From positions 744,001 to 808,000 of the forward strand of contig NZ_CP039964.1 in assembly GCF_005234135.1 (NCBI RefSeq): a stretch of DNA of 64,000 nt. The letters are read 5' to 3'. Each line of letters starts with the position of its first letter. Position 1 is the first letter of the stretch. Shown here piece by piece: positions 48,051 through 56,710 of the stretch. A model generated the notes under the pieces. The model worked only from the letters and a program-made list of their open reading frames with translations. It was not told where the DNA came from and searched no databases. The stretch comes from Pseudorhodobacter turbinis. GTDB taxonomy: Bacteria > Pseudomonadota > Alphaproteobacteria > Rhodobacterales > Rhodobacteraceae. The position numbers were made by a program, and so were the translations under genes.

Positions 48051-48461
48051 GTGGGACTTTTTAATTTCTGGAAGACTTCCGGCAAGAAGGTTGCAGATGA
48101 GCCGACGGCGGATTCGCTCAAGAAAGAAGTCGCCGATCTTGGTCTTGATGCCAAAGGGCTCGACATTTCGATCGTGGGCGACAAGGTCAAAATCAAAGGC
48201 GATGCGGTTTCAAAAGAGATCCGTGAGAAAGTCATTCTGGCCGTCGGCAACGTCGCGGGCGTCGCCGAGGTAGAGGATGACGCTGCCGATGAGGCTGTGT
48301 TCCACACCGTCGAAGCCGGTGACACCCTCTCTGCAGTCGCCAAGAAAACACTTGGTAACGCGAACCGCTACACCGAGATTTTTGAGGCCAACAAGCCGAT
48401 GCTAAGCCATCCCGACAAAATCTATCCCGGTCAAGTTCTGCGCATCCCACAGGGCGACTGA
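48051..48461 (+). CDS. kbp: BON-LysM protein similar to potassium-binding protein Kbp
   Basis: 136 residues, starting with GTG 48051 behind a clear AAAGGAGAT. The N-terminal part is a BON domain (ISIVGDKVKIKGDAVSKEIREKVILAVGNV), residues 35-80. The C-terminal LysM is FHTVEAGDTLSAVAKKTLGNANRYTEIFEANKPML, ending in a GQVLRIPQG strand. E. coli Kbp has the same order, binds K+ in the cytoplasm and supports growth at high salt. No signal peptide is seen, as in Kbp. Confidence 0.85.
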   Translation: MGLFNFWKTSGKKVADEPTADSLKKEVADLGLDAKGLDISIVGDKVKIKGDAVSKEIREKVILAVGNVAGVAEVEDDAADEAVFHTVEAGDTLSAVAKKTLGNANRYTEIFEANKPMLSHPDKIYPGQVLRIPQGD

Positions 48462-48505
48462 TCTTGCCTGCTGCCCGAATTGATATGCCGGGCTGCACAT
48501 AAAAT

Positions 48506-48530
48506 CCCCCGCCACTATTGGGTGGCGGGG
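48506..48530 (-). terminator. Terminator of yaeQ
   Basis: CCCCGCCAC and GTGGCGGGG form a 9-bp stem around TATTGG. On the minus strand the stem is followed by GATTTTAT. It may also end kbp transcription from the other side. Confidence 0.65.
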
Positions 48531-48596
48531 CCGAATTTCGGGCGACACAAGGCGTGCTATGACGGCAATGGACCGGTCAACGCCCAACGGCCATTT

Positions 48597-49142
48597 CTAC
48601 TCAACATCTTTCAATTTGACCGGCGCAACATAGACTATGCTCTCATCAACGCTGAGCATTACTTCGCCGTCTTGAATGTTAACCTGTAGCTTCATTGAGC
48701 GACTTGCCAGCTTCCCCAGATCACCCGTGTCCTGTGCCGAGAGATTAACAACCTGAAGGTTGTCAAAGCGGGTGGTGCTATTCTTGATCTTCTCCCACCA
48801 CACCTCGGCCGTCCTGCCGCCGTAACAATAAACAATCACCTTGCTGGCTTTGCCGCAGGATTGGCGCACAACCTTCTCGCTCGGCAGCCCTAACGCCACC
48901 CATAACTCCAGATCGCCGCTTAGGCTTTTCTGCCAGATGTCGGGTTCGTCATCTGTTGAAAGCCCCTTGGTCATCTCCAACTGCTCATGCGCATTCAGTG
49001 CAAAAGCGAGAATACGCACCATTAACCGCTCATCCGTCTCAGACGGGTGTTTGGCAACAGTCAGTTTATGGACCTCATAGTAATGACGATCCATATCGGA
49101 GACAGAGAGTTCAATTTTATAAATGGTGGCTTTTTGCGCCAT
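48597..49142 (-). CDS. yaeQ: YaeQ family protein
   Basis: 181 residues with the YaeQ start MAQKATIYKIELSVSDMDRHYYE and LTVAKHPSETDERLMVRILAFAL, then DEPDIWQKSL and WVALGLPSEKVVRQSCGKAS. YaeQ is a PD-(D/E)XK-nuclease-fold protein whose cellular role is not settled. The protein is more common in gammaproteobacteria. It lies next to a tRNA gene, so transfer is possible. The product is soluble; start ATG 49142. Confidence 0.9.
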   Translation of the reverse strand: MAQKATIYKIELSVSDMDRHYYEVHKLTVAKHPSETDERLMVRILAFALNAHEQLEMTKGLSTDDEPDIWQKSLSGDLELWVALGLPSEKVVRQSCGKASKVIVYCYGGRTAEVWWEKIKNSTTRFDNLQVVNLSAQDTGDLGKLASRSMKLQVNIQDGEVMLSVDESIVYVAPVKLKDVE

Positions 49143-49478
49143 GATTGGTCCCGAAATAGCGAAGATTGGAATCTTCAGTTATGGATGGGCTGCAATAGCG
49201 ACCCAAGCTGAAACGTGACTATGGGACAGACATTACCCCGTGGCCGGTAGCCCCCGTCACGGCACACGCAGACATACCGAAAATGCATGCCAGGGCTCTT
49301 TGATATTGAACCAAGCCTTGGGTGCTGGAACATGCCGGTAGCCGGTTTGGCGGCTATAGCATTCTATCTGCATGAAAAATACGGGTTGAACAAAGAAAGA
49401 TGCATATTCTCTGCTGCCAACAATTAAGCCTAATGTCCCGCAGGACCGATGTTGTGATGATATTTTTTGTTGATGAAG
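49143..49478. other. Intergenic region between yaeQ and tRNA-Pro
   Basis: 336 bases that look AT-richer than nearby genes, with no convincing open frame on either strand. A hairpin-like pair (TAGCCG, loop GTTTGG, CGGCTA) occurs near 49336-49355. It could hold an unannotated small RNA; I cannot support one from sequence alone. Confidence 0.4.
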
Positions 49479-49555
49479 TGGTCGGGGCGATAGGATTCGA
49501 ACCTACGACCTACGGTACCCAAAACCGTCGCGCTACCAGGCTGCGCTACGCCCCG
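49479..49555 (-). tRNA. tRNA-Pro (anticodon UGG)
   Basis: Complete cloverleaf on the minus strand including encoded CCA. The acceptor CGGGGCG pairs with CGCCCCG, the D arm has GCGC-AGCCTGGTA-GCGC, the anticodon stem ACGGT/ACCGT holds the loop TTTGGGT, and the T arm is GTAGG-TTCGAAT-CCTAT. The TGG anticodon reads proline. Length 77 with CCA. Confidence 0.97.
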
Positions 49556-49630
49556 ACCTTTTCAGTGTTCAATTCATTACTTCATCGAACATGTGGGCTT
49601 ACTACAGAAAGGTTTTGGGATTGAAAAGCC

Positions 49631-50107
49631 CTATTGCGCATCACAAGCCCATGAAGCTGAATTTTGTTTAAATCCCGGGTGCCGAAGTACCGCACCAGCC
49701 TTAATATTCAGGCGTTTAGCCAGCCCACCGTTGATTTCAAGAACAGCCAGAACGCCTTTTCCCCCGTCGATTCCCGTCTCGTCATGCGGAATCGCGTTGG
49801 CATGGACATGGCGAACAACGCCCGTCGCATCAGCAAAAATCATATCCAGCGGAATCAGTGTGTTTTTCATCCAGAAAACGGCACGCTGCGGACGTTCGTA
49901 CAAAAACAGCATGCCCGAAGATTTCGGCATCTTTTCGCGAAACATCAGGCCTTTGCTGCGCGATGCCGCGTCATCGGCAACTTCAACGTTGAAACGCACA
50001 AAGCCGCCGTCAGTCAGGCGGATATCAACCTGACTGGCAGCGCATTGCGCGAGGCCTGCGGCCGGCACGCCGCAGGTAAGCATAAAGCAAAGCAGAAACC
50101 GTTTCAT
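49631..50107 (-). CDS. DUF192 family exported protein
   Basis: 158 residues from ATG 50107, which overlaps the stop of the cold-shock gene (ATGA). It has a signal peptide (MKRFLLCFMLTCGVPAAGLA). The DUF192 core follows: FNVEVADDAASRSKGLMFRE, GMLFLYERPQRAVFWMKNTLIPLDMIF and VHANAIPHDET. The family is a small beta-barrel of unknown function. Cold-shock and DUF192 genes are paired like this in other Rhodobacterales as far as I recall. Confidence 0.9.
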   Translation of the reverse strand: MKRFLLCFMLTCGVPAAGLAQCAASQVDIRLTDGGFVRFNVEVADDAASRSKGLMFREKMPKSSGMLFLYERPQRAVFWMKNTLIPLDMIFADATGVVRHVHANAIPHDETGIDGGKGVLAVLEINGGLAKRLNIKAGAVLRHPGFKQNSASWACDAQ

Positions 50108-50640
50108 TTCGACGTACGCAGAGCGGAATCCCACGCGAGGACTTGCGCGGCCATCCGGCCCCGTTTGCCATCAACGATACGCAGGCCAATTGCCTCCCCC
50201 GCGGTCAGATCCGCAAAGCCTGAGGTCCGCAACACTTCGACATGCACGAAAACATCCTCGGACCGACCAAAAACATTGGCAAAGCCAAAACCCTTACCCT
50301 TATCGAACCATTTCACCCGTGCAGGCTCTAGTGGACAGGCCGCAATAACTTCGGCGCTAACCACCTCGTCATCGCCCGCCATCAAGAACCCCGCCCCTTC
50401 GGGAGGAACAATAGACAGCACCTCTACGGCTTGGACGCCGCGCTGCGTTCTTTGCACCGTGACAGTAATATCTGCCCCATCCGCGACCGTACTTTGGCCA
50501 AAGTTTCTTAACACATTTGCATGTAATAGAACATCGGTCTCCATCTCCTCCGAGAGGATAAACCCAAATCCCTTAACCGGATCAAACCATTTCACTCGAC
50601 CGTGCAAAACCGGCAACGGCATTTCTTCATCATCATTCAT
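50104..50640 (-). CDS. Double cold-shock-domain protein
   Basis: 178 residues with two cold-shock domains. CSD1 is about 12-78 with GRVKWFDPVKGFGFI. CSD2 is about 108-172 with ARVKWFDKGKGFGFA and EDVFVHVEVL. Both keep the aromatic RNP motifs for single-stranded RNA/DNA, though RNP2 of the first reads DVLLHANV. Single-domain CspA proteins are about 70 residues; the duplicated form is common in alphaproteobacteria. It likely acts as an RNA chaperone. It starts the csp-DUF192 pair. Confidence 0.92.
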   Translation of the reverse strand: MNDDEEMPLPVLHGRVKWFDPVKGFGFILSEEMETDVLLHANVLRNFGQSTVADGADITVTVQRTQRGVQAVEVLSIVPPEGAGFLMAGDDEVVSAEVIAACPLEPARVKWFDKGKGFGFANVFGRSEDVFVHVEVLRTSGFADLTAGEAIGLRIVDGKRGRMAAQVLAWDSALRTSK

Positions 50641-50759
50641 GACAGAGCTTTTTCCCCAGATTGAGCCCTAAATTTTAGTTGTTCTCATGGAACATTCGTC
50701 TAAATGTTTACGGACAATCCTGCGCTAACGCGCGAAACAGATCCTGAACATTTCGCATT

Positions 50760-51362
50760 TTACGGATTCAACCGCTCAATACTCCAAGAATCATTTCTAC
50801 CTGCACGTGTCCAGCGAAAACGGTCATGCAGGCGAAAGGAACCATCGGCCCAGAACTCTATTTCTGTTGGAACGATTCGAATCCCCCCCCAAAAGGGTGG
50901 CCTGGAAGGGTTTGCGCCAAGTTTTGCCGTAATTTTAACCACATCGGCCATTAAAGAGGCACGCGACGACAAGGGCTGCGACTGTGCCGAGGCCCATGCA
51001 CCGATTCGGCTTTTAAGCGAGCGGGATGAATAATACTCATCCGCAACGGTACCATCTACGCGCTCGGTCACACCGCGCACGCGGATCTGGCGGCGCAGCG
51101 ATTTCCAGTGCAAGACAAAAGCTGCTTTGCCCGCCGCCTCTATCTGCTCGCCTTTGCGACTTTGGTAGTTTGTGTAGAAAACAAAGGCGTCTTCCTCGAT
51201 ATCCTTAAGCAAAACCATACGAACATCGGGCAAGCCACCGGCATCCACAGTTGCCAAAGCAATGGCATTGGGGTCATTCGGCTCGGTTGCTTCGGCCTCA
51301 GTCAGCCATGATCGGGCCAAAGCAAAGGGATCATTCCCTGCAAAAATTCCGCCCCGATCCAT
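50760..51362 (-). CDS. pdxH: Pyridoxamine 5'-phosphate oxidase
   Basis: FMN enzyme that makes pyridoxal 5'-phosphate (200 aa). Motifs [39 protein letters not shown] and the C-terminal [17 protein letters not shown] and W-x-IERLNP are present. The start is ATG 51362 (MDRGGIFAG) with GGGGGC upstream; ATG 51374 is possible. It is divergent from fabI across a 156-base gap. Confidence 0.95.
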   Translation of the reverse strand: MDRGGIFAGNDPFALARSWLTEAEATEPNDPNAIALATVDAGGLPDVRMVLLKDIEEDAFVFYTNYQSRKGEQIEAAGKAAFVLHWKSLRRQIRVRGVTERVDGTVADEYYSSRSLKSRIGAWASAQSQPLSSRASLMADVVKITAKLGANPSRPPFWGGIRIVPTEIEFWADGSFRLHDRFRWTRAGRNDSWSIERLNP

Positions 51363-51518
51363 GCCAGCCCCCATTTTACCATTAACTATAAGGACTAACC
51401 TAGCTTACCATACGGCAAGGGCAAGCCCTGCAATGCCCGCAAAGGCACCACGAGGCTTGATGCCGCAATCGCTATCGCTTAAACCAACGCTCTATTGTTC
51501 GCAAAAACGGGGTATTTC

Positions 51519-52349
51519 ATGGCTGGACTTTTGGCAGGCAAGCGCGGGCTAATCATGGGGCTTGCCAATGACAAGTCCATCGCTTGGGGCATTGCAAAGG
51601 CATGCGCCGAACAAGGCGCCGAGCTGGCCTTTTCATATCAGGGCGAGCAGTTGAAGAAACGGGTTGGCCCGTTGGCAGCATCGGTCGGCTCTACCGAGCT
51701 GATCGAATGCGATGTGACGGATGAAGCCTCGCTTGATGCGCTATTTGCGCGGATCAAAGATATCTGGGAAACGGTTGATTTCGTTGTCCATGCCATCGGC
51801 TTTTCGGACAAGAACGAACTGCGCGGCCGCTACGTCGACACCGGACGTGAGAATTTCGCGATGTCGATGGATGTCTCGGTGTATTCCTTTACGGCCGTGT
51901 GCCGCCGCGCCGCAGCCATCATGAAACCGGGCGGCAGCCTGTTGACACTGACCTATTACGGCGCCGAAAAAGTGATGCCACACTACAATGTCATGGGCCT
52001 GTGCAAGGCCGCGCTGGAGGCGTCGGTGAAATATATCGCCGAGGATCTGGGCAAGGACGGTATACGCTGCAACGCGATTTCTGCCGGTCCGATCAAGACG
52101 CTTGCCGCCAGCGGTATCGGCGATTTCCGCTACATCATGCGCTGGAATGAGCTGAACTCCCCGCTGCGCCGCAATGTGACGCAAGAGGAAGTGGGCAAAG
52201 CCGCGATTTATCTGCTCTCCGATCTTGGATCCGGCACCACGGGTGAGAACCTGCATGTCGATGCGGGCTATCATGTGGTGGGCATGAAGGCGGTTGATGC
52301 GCCCGACATCGACGTGGTCACGGCCAAAGCCCAAAAAGGCGCTGAGTGA
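51519..52349 (+). CDS. fabI: Enoyl-[acyl-carrier-protein] reductase (NADH), FabI type
   Basis: Last reductive step of fatty-acid elongation (276 aa). It is an SDR with the divergent GLANDKSIAWGIA cofactor loop. The active-site pair is Tyr156 and Lys163 in YNVMGLCKAALE, the same positions as in E. coli FabI. The start MAGLLAGKRGLIMG is at ATG 51519. The next gene overlaps its stop by 4 bases. Confidence 0.95.
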   Translation: MAGLLAGKRGLIMGLANDKSIAWGIAKACAEQGAELAFSYQGEQLKKRVGPLAASVGSTELIECDVTDEASLDALFARIKDIWETVDFVVHAIGFSDKNELRGRYVDTGRENFAMSMDVSVYSFTAVCRRAAAIMKPGGSLLTLTYYGAEKVMPHYNVMGLCKAALEASVKYIAEDLGKDGIRCNAISAGPIKTLAASGIGDFRYIMRWNELNSPLRRNVTQEEVGKAAIYLLSDLGSGTTGENLHVDAGYHVVGMKAVDAPDIDVVTAKAQKGAE

Positions 52350-52951
52350 CACCAGAGCCGTTTCTGGCCCTGATTGCAGTACTTACCCCGGCGATCCTTT
52401 CGCCGGGGCCAGCCATTATTGCGGCAACGCAAATGGCCCTGGCACAAGGGCGTGAAAAAGCGCTTCCCTACGGGCTTGGCCTTGCCTTTGGGGCCTCTCT
52501 TTGGTGCCTGTTTGCGCTGTTGGGCATGGCGGCTGTGTTCAAGCTTTATCCACCCTTGTTTCAGGCCGCAAAAATCGGTGGCGGGCTTTATCTGCTTTAT
52601 ATGGCGGTGGGGCTGTGGCGCGGGGCGCGTGCCCCCCTTCCCGAGGCCGCCAAGCGGCGTTTTGGCAGCGGGTTTATGGGCGGGATCATCCTGAACCTGT
52701 CAAACCCCAAGCCCGCGCTATTCTATTCCGCCGTTATCCTAAGCATTTTCCCCGACCCGCAAGGCGGCACGATGCTGGCGGCCATCTATGCAACCGCACT
52801 TGCGACAGAGCTGACTTTATACGCCACAGTCACCCTTGCCATGTCGACCAACGCCATGCGCAAACGTTATTTTTCCGCAAAATTCTGGATTGATACAATC
52901 GCTGCCTTCGCTATGGCCGGGCTTGGGGTCATGCTCGTCCTTAACCTTTAG
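52346..52951 (+). CDS. LysE family exporter
   Basis: 201 residues, five or six hydrophobic segments. The start PEPFLALIAVLTPAILSPGPAII and KIGGGLYLLYMAVGLWRGAR with GFMGGIILNLSNPKPALFY are LysE/RhtB signatures. The family exports amino acids or related small molecules. It starts with GTG 52346, overlapping the fabI stop (GTGA). Substrate unknown. Confidence 0.9.
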   Translation: MTPEPFLALIAVLTPAILSPGPAIIAATQMALAQGREKALPYGLGLAFGASLWCLFALLGMAAVFKLYPPLFQAAKIGGGLYLLYMAVGLWRGARAPLPEAAKRRFGSGFMGGIILNLSNPKPALFYSAVILSIFPDPQGGTMLAAIYATALATELTLYATVTLAMSTNAMRKRYFSAKFWIDTIAAFAMAGLGVMLVLNL

Positions 52952-53041
52952 GCCGCATTTGCGCATCTTTTTCTTTCGCGGCGGGCCCGCAGGTTATATG
53001 ACCCTTGCATAACCAGTGCCCAACGCCAAAGAGGACTCGCC

Positions 53042-53545
53042 ATGACAGACCGTTTGCCCCATGAAAAAGGCTTCCATATCTCTTGGGACCAAATGCACCG
53101 CGATGCACGCGCACTGGCGTGGCGGCTGGATGGAAAAGGGCCCGACGATGGCGCTTGGAAGGCCGTGGTTGGCATCACCCGTGGCGGTATGGTGCCCGCT
53201 ATGATCGTGGCGCGGGAACTTGATATCCGGGTTGTCGATACGATCTCGGTCAAAAGCTATAACCATCAGGACCGCGCCGAGGCCAAAGTTATCAAGGCCC
53301 CGCAAGAAGATATCATGGGCGATGGCACCGGCATTTTGATCGTGGATGATCTGGTCGATACCGGCAAAACGCTTGAACTGGTCCGCCAGCTTTACCCCAA
53401 TGCGCATTTCGCCACCGTCTATGCCAAGCCGCTTGGCCGTGCGATGGTTGAAACCTTCATCACCGAGGTTTCGCAAGATACGTGGATCTTCTTTCCTTGG
53501 GATATGGCCTTGCAATATGTTCAGCCCTACCGCGGCGTGGAATAA
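53042..53545 (+). CDS. gpt: Xanthine-guanine phosphoribosyltransferase
   Basis: Purine salvage enzyme (167 aa) that joins xanthine or guanine to PRPP. The PRPP loop is [15 protein letters not shown], with [21 protein letters not shown] before it and WIFFPWDMA near the C-terminus. The start ATG 53042 follows AAAGAGGACTCGCC. It precedes an aminotransferase by 33 bases. Confidence 0.92.
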   Translation: MTDRLPHEKGFHISWDQMHRDARALAWRLDGKGPDDGAWKAVVGITRGGMVPAMIVARELDIRVVDTISVKSYNHQDRAEAKVIKAPQEDIMGDGTGILIVDDLVDTGKTLELVRQLYPNAHFATVYAKPLGRAMVETFITEVSQDTWIFFPWDMALQYVQPYRGVE

Positions 53546-53578
53546 ACGCACCGCCCCTTGATACGCAGGAGCCATTTC

Positions 53579-54757
53579 ATGACCAAGCCGCTTAACCCCG
53601 CGATGGCAACCACCGGCACGCCCCCCGTGATGGAGGCGCGCAGCTGGCTGGATGGCGTGCAGTTTCCGGCTGATCGCCCGTTGATCAATGTGTCGCAGGC
53701 AGCGCCCGTGGATCTGCCGCCCCTCGCGCTGCGCCAAGCCATTGCCGAAGCCGCGATCAACGATCCGGCGGCCCATCTTTATGGTCCCGTGCTGGGTATG
53801 GCCGCCCTGCGGGCCGAGATCGCACAGCAATGGTCGGCGTCCTACGCCGGTGCCATCCGCGACAGGCAGGTGGCGATCACCCAAGGCTGCAATCAGGCCT
53901 ATTGCGCCGTCATGGCCACGCTTGCCGCCAAAGGGGATGAGGTTATCTTGCCAACCCCTTGGTATTTCAACCATAAAATGTGGCTTGACATGCAAGGCGT
54001 GCGCTGCGTGCCGCTGACAGTCGGGCCGGGGCTTGTGCCAAGCGCACAAGATGCCGCCAAGCTGATCACCCCGAAAACCCGCGCGATTGTCTTGGTCAGC
54101 CCCAATAATCCAGGCGGTGCAGAATACCCGGCCAGCACCCTGCGCGCATTCATGGAGCTGGCCCGCGCCCATGGGATCGCATTGGTGGTCGATGAAACCT
54201 ACCGCGATTTCGACAGCCGCTCCGGCGCGCCGCATGATCTTTTCACCGATCCCGACTGGGCCGACACGCTGATCCATCTTTACAGTTTTTCCAAAGCTTA
54301 CCGGCTGACAGGCCACCGCGTTGGCGCCATCGTGGCCAGTGAAAAACGTCTAGCGCAGGTCGAGAAATTCCTCGATACGGTTGCCATTTGCCCGAACCAA
54401 CTTGGCCAGATCGCAGCCCTTTGGGGGATGCGGAACCTTAGCGATTGGGTCGCGGGCGAGCGGCTTGAAATACTCTCGCGTCGCGCCGCGATGATCGAAG
54501 GGTTCAAAACCCTGACCGATTGGAAGCTGCTCGGTTGCGGGGCCTATTTCGCCTATGTCGAACATCCCTATGCCCTGCCCTCGGATCAACTGGCCAAGAC
54601 CTTGGTCACAGAGGCTGCATTGCTGACGTTGCCGGGCACAATGTTCAAGCCCGCGAATGATCTTTCCGCCAAGCGCGAGCTGCGGATCGCCTTTGCCAAT
54701 GTTGACGCGGATGGCATTGCAGAGCTGTTCAAACGTCTTCAGCACCTCAACCTTTAG
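53579..54757 (+). CDS. PLP-dependent class I/II aminotransferase
   Basis: 392 residues with the fold type I pattern. YGPVLGMAALRAEIA and TQGCNQAYCAVMATL and LPTPWYFNHKMWLDMQG come first. SPNNPGGAEYP follows, then DETYRDF and the PLP lysine in YSFSKAYRLTGHRVG. It starts at ATG 53579 with CAGGAGCC upstream. Substrate cannot be told from sequence; nearby tryptophan genes are not enough to assign it. Confidence 0.88.
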   Translation: MTKPLNPAMATTGTPPVMEARSWLDGVQFPADRPLINVSQAAPVDLPPLALRQAIAEAAINDPAAHLYGPVLGMAALRAEIAQQWSASYAGAIRDRQVAITQGCNQAYCAVMATLAAKGDEVILPTPWYFNHKMWLDMQGVRCVPLTVGPGLVPSAQDAAKLITPKTRAIVLVSPNNPGGAEYPASTLRAFMELARAHGIALVVDETYRDFDSRSGAPHDLFTDPDWADTLIHLYSFSKAYRLTGHRVGAIVASEKRLAQVEKFLDTVAICPNQLGQIAALWGMRNLSDWVAGERLEILSRRAAMIEGFKTLTDWKLLGCGAYFAYVEHPYALPSDQLAKTLVTEAALLTLPGTMFKPANDLSAKRELRIAFANVDADGIAELFKRLQHLNL

Positions 54758-54838
54758 TGACGGTGGCGCGCGCACATCTTGCCCCCGCGCCCCGAACCCC
54801 ATAGACACGACAAAACCCCCGTTTCACGAGGCAGACCC

Positions 54839-56701
54839 ATGGCAAACCCGACCGACGATACCCCCCGCAAAAAAGGCAAAGGCACCAGCGTTGTTGTCTG
54901 GATCCTGATGGGCATGCTTGTCCTCGGCTTGGGCGGCTTTGGCATCACCAACTTTGGTGGCGACATCAACGCGATCGGCAAGGTCGGGGATCGGGACATC
55001 AGCATCGGCGATTATGAACGTGGCCTACAACAAGAGGTGAACGCGCTGTCGGCCCAATTCGGCACCCGCATCACTTTGCAGCAGGCCCAAAGCTTTGGCA
55101 TCGACCAGCAGGTCCGCCAGCAGCTTGTGAATGCTGCGGCCCTGGATAATGAAACCGCACGCATCGGCCTTTCGGTTGGCGACGAACGCATCGTGCAAGA
55201 GATCACCAACGCCAGTGTGTTTCGTGGCCCCTCGGGGACCTTCGACCGTGACACCTACCGTTTCACCTTGCAAAATGTTGGCCTGACCGAGGCGCAATAT
55301 GAAACCAAGATGCGCGAAGATCTGGCCCGCGCCTTGCTGCAAGGGGCAGTCATGGGTGGCTTTGCAGCGCCTGCCGTGCTGACCGACACGCTTTACGCCC
55401 AAATCTCGGAACGTCGTGAACTCAAGCTGCTGCGCCTGACCTCTGCCGATCTGGCAGCGGCGCCCGCTGCACCGACGGACGAGGAAATCAAAGCGCATTA
55501 CGACGCCAATATCGCCGAATTCACCAAGCCGGAGGCGCGCCGCATCACCTATGCCGCCCTTTTGCCCGAAGACATCGCAGACCAGATGCCGCTGGATGAT
55601 GCCATACTGCAAAAACTTTATGACGACCGTATCGTAGAATTCGTGCAGCCCGAACGCCGCCTTGTCGAACGGCTGGTGTTCCCAAACGAAGAGGCCGCTC
55701 AGACCGCCAAAGCCGCATTGGATGAAGGCACCCCATTCGAGACATTGGTCGAACAGCGCGGTGTGACCCTTTCGGACATCGATCTTGGCGATAAATCCGA
55801 GGAAGAACTGGGTGAGGCTGGCGCTGCAATTTTCGCGCTAGAGGCCCCAGGCGTCGTTGGCCCGTTCAATTCCGACCTTGGTCCTGCGCTGTTTCGCATG
55901 AACGCCACCCTTGCCGCGCAAAACGTCACCTTTGAAGAGGCACGCCCCGATCTGGCAGCCGAGCTTGCCGCCGATGCGGCCCGCCGCGCAATCGATGATC
56001 TGGTCGAGGATATCGACGACCGTCTGGCCAGTGGTGCCACGCTCGAGGACCTTGCCGCTGAAACCGATTTGACCTTGGGCCAGATTGATTTCAACGAACA
56101 CTCAAGCGAGGCGATGGCCGGCTACCCGACCTTCCGCACCGCCGCAACCGAAGCTGCCGAAGGTGACTTCCCCGAAGCCGTGCAGCTTGAAGATGGCGGC
56201 GTCTTCGCCCTGCGTCTGGATGCAATCATCCCCCCAACCCCGATTCCGTTGGAAGAGGCCCGCGAGGCCGTGATCGAAAGCTGGACCGCGCAAACAACGG
56301 CGCAAGATCTGGCAGCGATGGCCAATGACATCAAAGCCAAGGTAGATCAGGGCGAGGCCTTGGGCGGATTCGGGATCACCGAAGTGATCCCCAATCTGAC
56401 CCGCTCCACCGCGCTAGAGGATACACCCGCCTCCCTGCTCAGCACCGTTTTCAAAATGGAAGAAGGCGAAGCCAGCGTCATCGAGGATGGCAGCTTCATC
56501 GCCGTAGCCCAGCTTGAAAGCATCATCCCCGGCCCGACAAGCGGTGCGGATGCAGAGGCGCTTAAATCCGCGATTGCCGCACAGGCAGAGCAAGCCGTGG
56601 CCCAGGATGCCTTCACGCTGTTCACCAATTCGCTGACACAAGATGCCGGCATCACGCTGGACAATGCGGTGATCAATGCCGTTCACGCCCGCTTCCAATA
56701 A
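54839..56701 (+). CDS. ppiD: PpiD-like peptidyl-prolyl isomerase / periplasmic chaperone
   Basis: 620 residues with one N-terminal membrane anchor (VVVWILMGMLVLGLGGFG). A SurA_N-like helical part (AIGKVGDRDISIGDYERGLQQEV) follows, then a parvulin-like domain near residues 245-360 (RRLVERLVFPNEEAAQTAK) and a long C-terminal chaperone part. It assists folding of exported proteins at the inner membrane. ATG 54839 has CGAGGCAG upstream. The trpE gene follows after 9 bases; this pairing is known in Rhodobacterales. Confidence 0.9.
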   Translation: MANPTDDTPRKKGKGTSVVVWILMGMLVLGLGGFGITNFGGDINAIGKVGDRDISIGDYERGLQQEVNALSAQFGTRITLQQAQSFGIDQQVRQQLVNAAALDNETARIGLSVGDERIVQEITNASVFRGPSGTFDRDTYRFTLQNVGLTEAQYETKMREDLARALLQGAVMGGFAAPAVLTDTLYAQISERRELKLLRLTSADLAAAPAAPTDEEIKAHYDANIAEFTKPEARRITYAALLPEDIADQMPLDDAILQKLYDDRIVEFVQPERRLVERLVFPNEEAAQTAKAALDEGTPFETLVEQRGVTLSDIDLGDKSEEELGEAGAAIFALEAPGVVGPFNSDLGPALFRMNATLAAQNVTFEEARPDLAAELAADAARRAIDDLVEDIDDRLASGATLEDLAAETDLTLGQIDFNEHSSEAMAGYPTFRTAATEAAEGDFPEAVQLEDGGVFALRLDAIIPPTPIPLEEAREAVIESWTAQTTAQDLAAMANDIKAKVDQGEALGGFGITEVIPNLTRSTALEDTPASLLSTVFKMEEGEASVIEDGSFIAVAQLESIIPGPTSGADAEALKSAIAAQAEQAVAQDAFTLFTNSLTQDAGITLDNAVINAVHARFQ

Positions 56702-56710
56702 GGTCTGCGC

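Noticed and set aside
49400..49624. 74-codon plus-strand frame across the tRNA-Pro gene
   Set aside because: It is the antisense of the tRNA and has no coding signature.
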